Both the position numbers and the translations under genes were made by a program. From Ophiothrix spiculata (Eukaryota; Echinodermata; Ophiuroidea; Amphilepidida; Ophiotrichidae), in the NCBI GenBank assembly GCA_000969725.1, contig JXSR01S011741.1: a DNA stretch of 20,905 nucleotides. The stretch is one strand, 5' to 3'. This document shows, piece by piece, positions 18,087-20,905 of this stretch. Numbering within the stretch: the stretch's first letter is position 1; every line of letters starts with the position of its first letter. The notes beneath the pieces were generated by a model. That model saw nothing but the letters and a program-made list of their open reading frames with translations. It was not told where the DNA came from and searched no databases.

Positions 18087-18201
18087 CTAAGCAGTGGTGA
18101 TGTTGCAGGCCTTGACTCCAACATTCATGGCTTCCAACATGTATCTCAGAGTTGAAAATGTTTCTGCAACTGACGGTAATGCTGATACATTCCTATGGGA
18201 A
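18087..18201 (-). CDS. TTC13: TTC13-like terminal coding exon
   Basis: The acceptor TTGCTTCAACAG precedes 18201. The 115-nt exon encodes SHRNVSALPSVAETFSTLR, YMLEAMNVGVKACNITTA and TAG at 18089-18087. A second AG, nine bases further in (CATAG, after 18193), keeps the frame and would remove three residues, so two isoforms are possible. Confidence 0.78.
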
Positions 18202-19885
18202 CTGTTGAAGCAATGAAACAGGAAAACTTAATAAGTAAACATAGGTTACAATTAAATTTTTTATAAATCTCCTTAGTGCATGAATAAGCTTAGTTATATT
18301 GGTATACTGTAAAACCAGAATATTGGTTCGAAATTTCATGAATTTCACAAGCAATTTAAGCTTTTCAAGACATTTTAATTACACTGATTTGTTATTTGCA
18401 ACAATCTCATTTAATCTTATCGGTGGCATTCAGTTCAATAAATCAGTGTCTTAAAAAATTGCATATTTAAAATGCTGAGAATGTTACTAGTTTTACAGCA
18501 ATCATGAACTCTTTCACTCCGAAATAATATTTTCATCATCCGTCCTATTTCACTGGAAAGCTGCTCTGAGCGGCTCGCAGAGCCTTCACTTTAAGATAGC
18601 ATATGATAATTGTAGAGCGCCATGGTTGTTCTCTTTGCTAATAAAAATTAGGGTGCTAGACAGCTCTTTCAGCTGTTTCAACTACTTGCTGGCCAATTTT
18701 CGACCAATTCGGGCTTGTAGGTTTTTTTTTCACATCTATTTGAAGTCAAAGTAGAAATTCCGGCCAATCGTGCACATTTTTGCGAGCCCCTGTGAGGGTA
18801 CCTCTTAGGCAAAACTTCATTCAATTGCTTTAGATTATTGACCCAAAGATTTTCAATAATGAAAATGAAATAAAGTAGAATTTCTCACTGTTTAATATTC
18901 ATCCAATTTTTAGCCAATGAAGCAAACGACTCAGGACTGCCCGCAAGTATTGCCTCCACGTCCATAACTTTGCCTTTGGGTATCCGTCCAGTCACCTCCC
19001 GACCTAGAGACAAAATCAACCCTAGAGCTACTGCATAGGCAACGGAGCTATGAAAAGAAGAAAAAAATAATTAAGGATTAAAGTGTACACAAGTGGAATT
19101 CACAAATATCAAAATAACTTTGGATTAAACTTTGTCCCATCATTAGGCAGATATTTTATGTATTAGGATAAGTGTTTCTGGACATTTTTTCAATGCTAAA
19201 ATAGTGTTTAAAGTATGTGTCTTAAATCTACGAAACTGGAGGAACTATGTCCTGGTTATTTCATTCCAATCACAAACTTAGTTCAATATTTAAATTTTAT
19301 TTTGCGCATGTTTGTGCAATAATGAAATTGCAGAGATGCCAGTTATAAAAAAAAAACCTGAAACTTTCAAAATATCCTGAAATTGTGCGTACATTTTTGC
19401 AAAATGCTGAAAAAAGGGCTGAAAATAAATAAAAACACATAAATTTGAAGTAAAAAAATCCTAATAACTTGCATCTCTTAAAATGCCATATTCAACATCA
19501 ATGTGGTTAAAATGCAGTGTACTGCAGGGTGCACTGTAACCACAATGACTTGAAAGTGAAACATGAGTGCAAGTAATTTATTTCCAAGTCAAATAACCAC
19601 GCATCAGCTTTTATTTGGAATAAGATGAATATTAATTCTGCATATTGAAAATGACCTATTCATTTATCAATTAAAATTAACATATTGATTGTCTTACACA
19701 AGGGAAACCTCTAATCTGAGGTTAGATTCAAACCATGGTAATCAATTGGTCTGGATTCCAACGGCTAAAATTGCTTACAAATATTGAATTCATTTAGAAT
19801 CTTACCTTGTTCCTCTTGATAGAGGCATTAAGTTATAGAAGTAATATGCAATCGACAGGATGATATTGCTCATGGCGTCAAATTC
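18087..19885 (-). CDS. TTC13: TTC13-like protein, last three exons (5' part beyond window)
   Basis: Joining, on the minus strand, 19885-19806, 19047-18889 and 18201-18087 gives 354 nt: 117 residues and a TAG stop. Phases agree at both introns and all splice sites are GT-AG. Key stretches are YYFYNLMPLSRGTSSVAYAV, GREVTGRIPKGKVMD, AKNWMNIK and LPSVAETFSTLRYMLEAMN. These match my memory of the conserved C-terminal region of tetratricopeptide repeat protein 13; the LPS(V)xETFxTLR stretch in the last exon agrees with the same protein, which supports one gene. The TPR repeats would lie upstream, outside the window. TTC13's molecular role is poorly defined. The gene is convergent with CCNK. Exon structure is firmer than the name. 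Confidence 0.72.
18202..18888 (-). other. Intron of the TTC13-like gene with an inverted-repeat element
   Basis: GT-AG intron of 687 bp. It contains CTGTAAAACCAG (18307-18318) and the inverse CTAGTTTTACAG (18487-18498), with inner partners CACTGATTTGTTA and AATAAATCAGTG. This suggests a ~200-bp non-autonomous element. The stretch 18510-18800 is somewhat richer in CpG (GAGCGGCTCGCAGAGCC) but has no supported feature. Confidence 0.6.
18305..18500. mobile_element. ~195-bp inverted-repeat element, tentative
   Basis: The ends ACTGTAAAACCAG and CTAGTTTTACAG are inverted with one mismatch. The inner CACTGATTT/AAATCAGTG pair supports a foldback. No target duplication is clear. Confidence 0.4.
18889..19047 (-). 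CDS. TTC13: TTC13-like exon (second from last)
   Basis: The acceptor TTTTCTTCTTTTCATAG precedes 19047 and the donor GTGAGAA follows 18889. The 159-nt exon completes the split serine and encodes SVAYAVALGLILSLGREVTG, RIPKGKVMDVEAILAG, SPESFASLAKNWMNIK, ending two bases into a codon. Without splicing, the frame would stop at once (TGA at 18887-18885), so either this is the donor or the protein ends here with Gln. Confidence 0.85.
19048..19805 (-). other. Intron of the TTC13-like gene
   Basis: GT-AG intron of 758 bp, AT-rich. One hairpin stands out at about 19503-19547: TGTGGTTA pairs with TAACCACA and CAGTG with CACTG around a GC-richer loop. Nothing else was seen. Confidence 0.7.
19806..19885 (-). 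CDS. TTC13: TTC13-like exon (third from last)
   Basis: The acceptor TTTTTTGCTTTCAG precedes 19885 and the donor GTAAGAT follows 19806. The 80-nt exon is phase 0 in and encodes EFDAMSNIILSIAYYFYNLM then PLSRGT, ending two bases into a serine codon. The hydrophobic NIILSIAYYFYNLM run may be a buried helix. Confidence 0.85.
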
Positions 19886-20084
19886 CTGAAAGCAAAAAAT
19901 GAAAAATAATGAACAGAATTATATCTACATGTAACATTTAGCTATTACTAAAAGCTACTTATCATGCTCAGTTGAGATTTTGGAGAGTATGTCTCTGGTC
20001 ACTCATAAGATGATTAATAAGATGCTAGCTAAATTGTATTCTTAGTCACAGAGTGCGATTTTACTTCCTAAGATAGAATTTTGG

Positions 20085-20413
20085 CCATCCATTATGAGAT
20101 GATAGATGACAGTGTGTTCAGCGTGAAACGCAGTGGAGCCGCGCATTCAAAATCATGGCGCGATGCAGGTATACGCACACATCCGGCACGAACAACTTTA
20201 ATGGGTTTGGAATATTTCATGTTTGAATAGGGGTGAACATTTTTCCAATGATAATGTTTATAGTTTTTGGCAATAATTTACATCGTTTTTGGTTTATAAA
20301 TGACTCAAATTTATGACCAAGAATGAGAATAAAAGATGGCGATTTGTTGTTTGCGGGGGCACCCATTACTCAAAATAATGCACGCCCATCCATTATGAGA
20401 CAATAGATGACAG
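20085..20413. repeat. 28-bp direct repeat pair, 301 bp apart
   Basis: 20085-20112 and 20386-20413 share CCATCCATTATGAGA and ATAGATGACAG, with two mismatches. The enclosed segment includes a CpG-rich part (GCCGCGCATT, ATGGCGCGATG). Confidence 0.7.
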
Positions 20414-20559
20414 GCAAAACAATAAATCTTATCTTTTATTCTCTAAATCAAAGATGACAGTTAAACATTTTGAGTTATGTAACTGTCTCCCATACAAAAA
20501 TGATAAAAATTTATGCCCACCCGGTCCCGGCTCTATTAACTGTGATTAGTCCAGATGTA

Positions 20560-20745
20560 GAGATCACCAATCACTGGGATATATGTATAGGTTCTGGGTA
20601 CGACGCCCTGTCTCTTTATTTCCTCGGACAAGAAACTTTACTCTAATTGCTGTGGTTCGAAAGTCACATTTACCCGTTGGTCCCCTGTGTGAATGCTCCT
20701 TCTTGGGGCACTGCATACAATGTATACCTGGTGAGTCTATACTTT
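20560..20745 (+). mobile_element. tRNA-derived SINE, family S copy 2 (older)
   Basis: The segment from GGTTCTGGGTACGACGCCCT (20590) to about 20745 aligns with the SINE at 9893-10135 read on the minus strand. Shared words are ACAAGAAACTTTACTC, TTGGTCCCCTGT or GGGTCCCCTGT, and CTTGGGGCA against CATGGGGTA. The tRNA-like head is decayed, with only a weak B-box remnant. The overlapping frames at 20564-20804 are SINE read-through. Confidence 0.7.
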
Positions 20746-20905
20746 TCATGCAAGTTTACAATTTCCAACCAACAGAGGATTTTATAGTTGATCTTCATGT
20801 TTGACATAAAAAGTTTGCTTATATTTTGGCATGAGGAACAAGTTTAATATTATTCTTTACATTAAAATGTCTTGTTTTGAAAGGCTCTATTTAAGTCTGG
20901 CATTT

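Larger units (their letters stand above)
19886..20905 (-). other. Probable upstream intron of the TTC13-like gene
   Basis: No further exon was found up to the window edge. The region holds a 28-bp direct repeat pair and a SINE on the plus strand. The preceding exon must lie beyond 20905. Confidence 0.5.

Noticed and set aside
18510-18800. Possible exon in the intron of the TTC13-like gene
   Set aside because: Slightly richer in GC, but frames on both strands are interrupted and no paired splice signals fit the flanking phases.

Overview
The window is animal genomic DNA: AT-rich, with GT-AG introns, protein exons scattered among many degenerate interspersed repeats, and no bacterial-style operons or ribosome binding sites. 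The repeats (tRNA-derived SINEs, short foldback DNA transposons, non-LTR retrotransposon scraps) and the protein similarity suggest a marine invertebrate, possibly a deuterostome such as an echinoderm or hemichordate. That placement is inference; the sequence does not settle the phylum.

Positions 1-8362 hold the 3' part of a plus-strand cyclin K gene (CCNK): six exons that chain in frame (1-81, 862-1025, 1680-1849, 3699-3796, 6183-6225, 7263-8362) and give 551 residues, with the true N terminus upstream of the window. The first three exons encode the rest of the cyclin fold. The last encodes a long Pro/Gln/Ala/Tyr-rich tail. The introns carry a 41-bp tandem pair, a reverse transcriptase fragment, a 247-bp terminal-inverted-repeat element, a tRNA-like SINE, a 260-bp foldback, a TTA-flanked 771-bp element and a 490-bp inverted-repeat element.

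Positions 8363-18086 are intergenic and dominated by repeats: a recent 224-bp tandem duplication containing a tRNA-like promoter, a SINE inside a TA-flanked transposon, a palindromic element inside a second copy of the intron-3 element, a TTAA-flanked element inside one unit of a 34-bp tandem repeat, a TTA-flanked element with long inverted ends, several perfect hairpins and a non-LTR 3' tail. One stretch at 12383-12552 (minus) looks like a real coding exon of a gene I could not name.

Positions 18087-19885 hold the last three exons of a minus-strand gene whose C-terminal sequence resembles TTC13 (tetratricopeptide repeat protein 13), so CCNK and this gene are convergent. The rest of the window, to 20905, is probably intron of that gene, with a 28-bp direct repeat and a second, older copy of the 10-kb SINE.

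No tRNA gene, rRNA gene, CRISPR array or operon was seen. The most informative signals are the nested transposons, where an empty or filled counterpart lies in the same window and fixes the target-site duplication, and the frame-gating 43-nt exon of CCNK.
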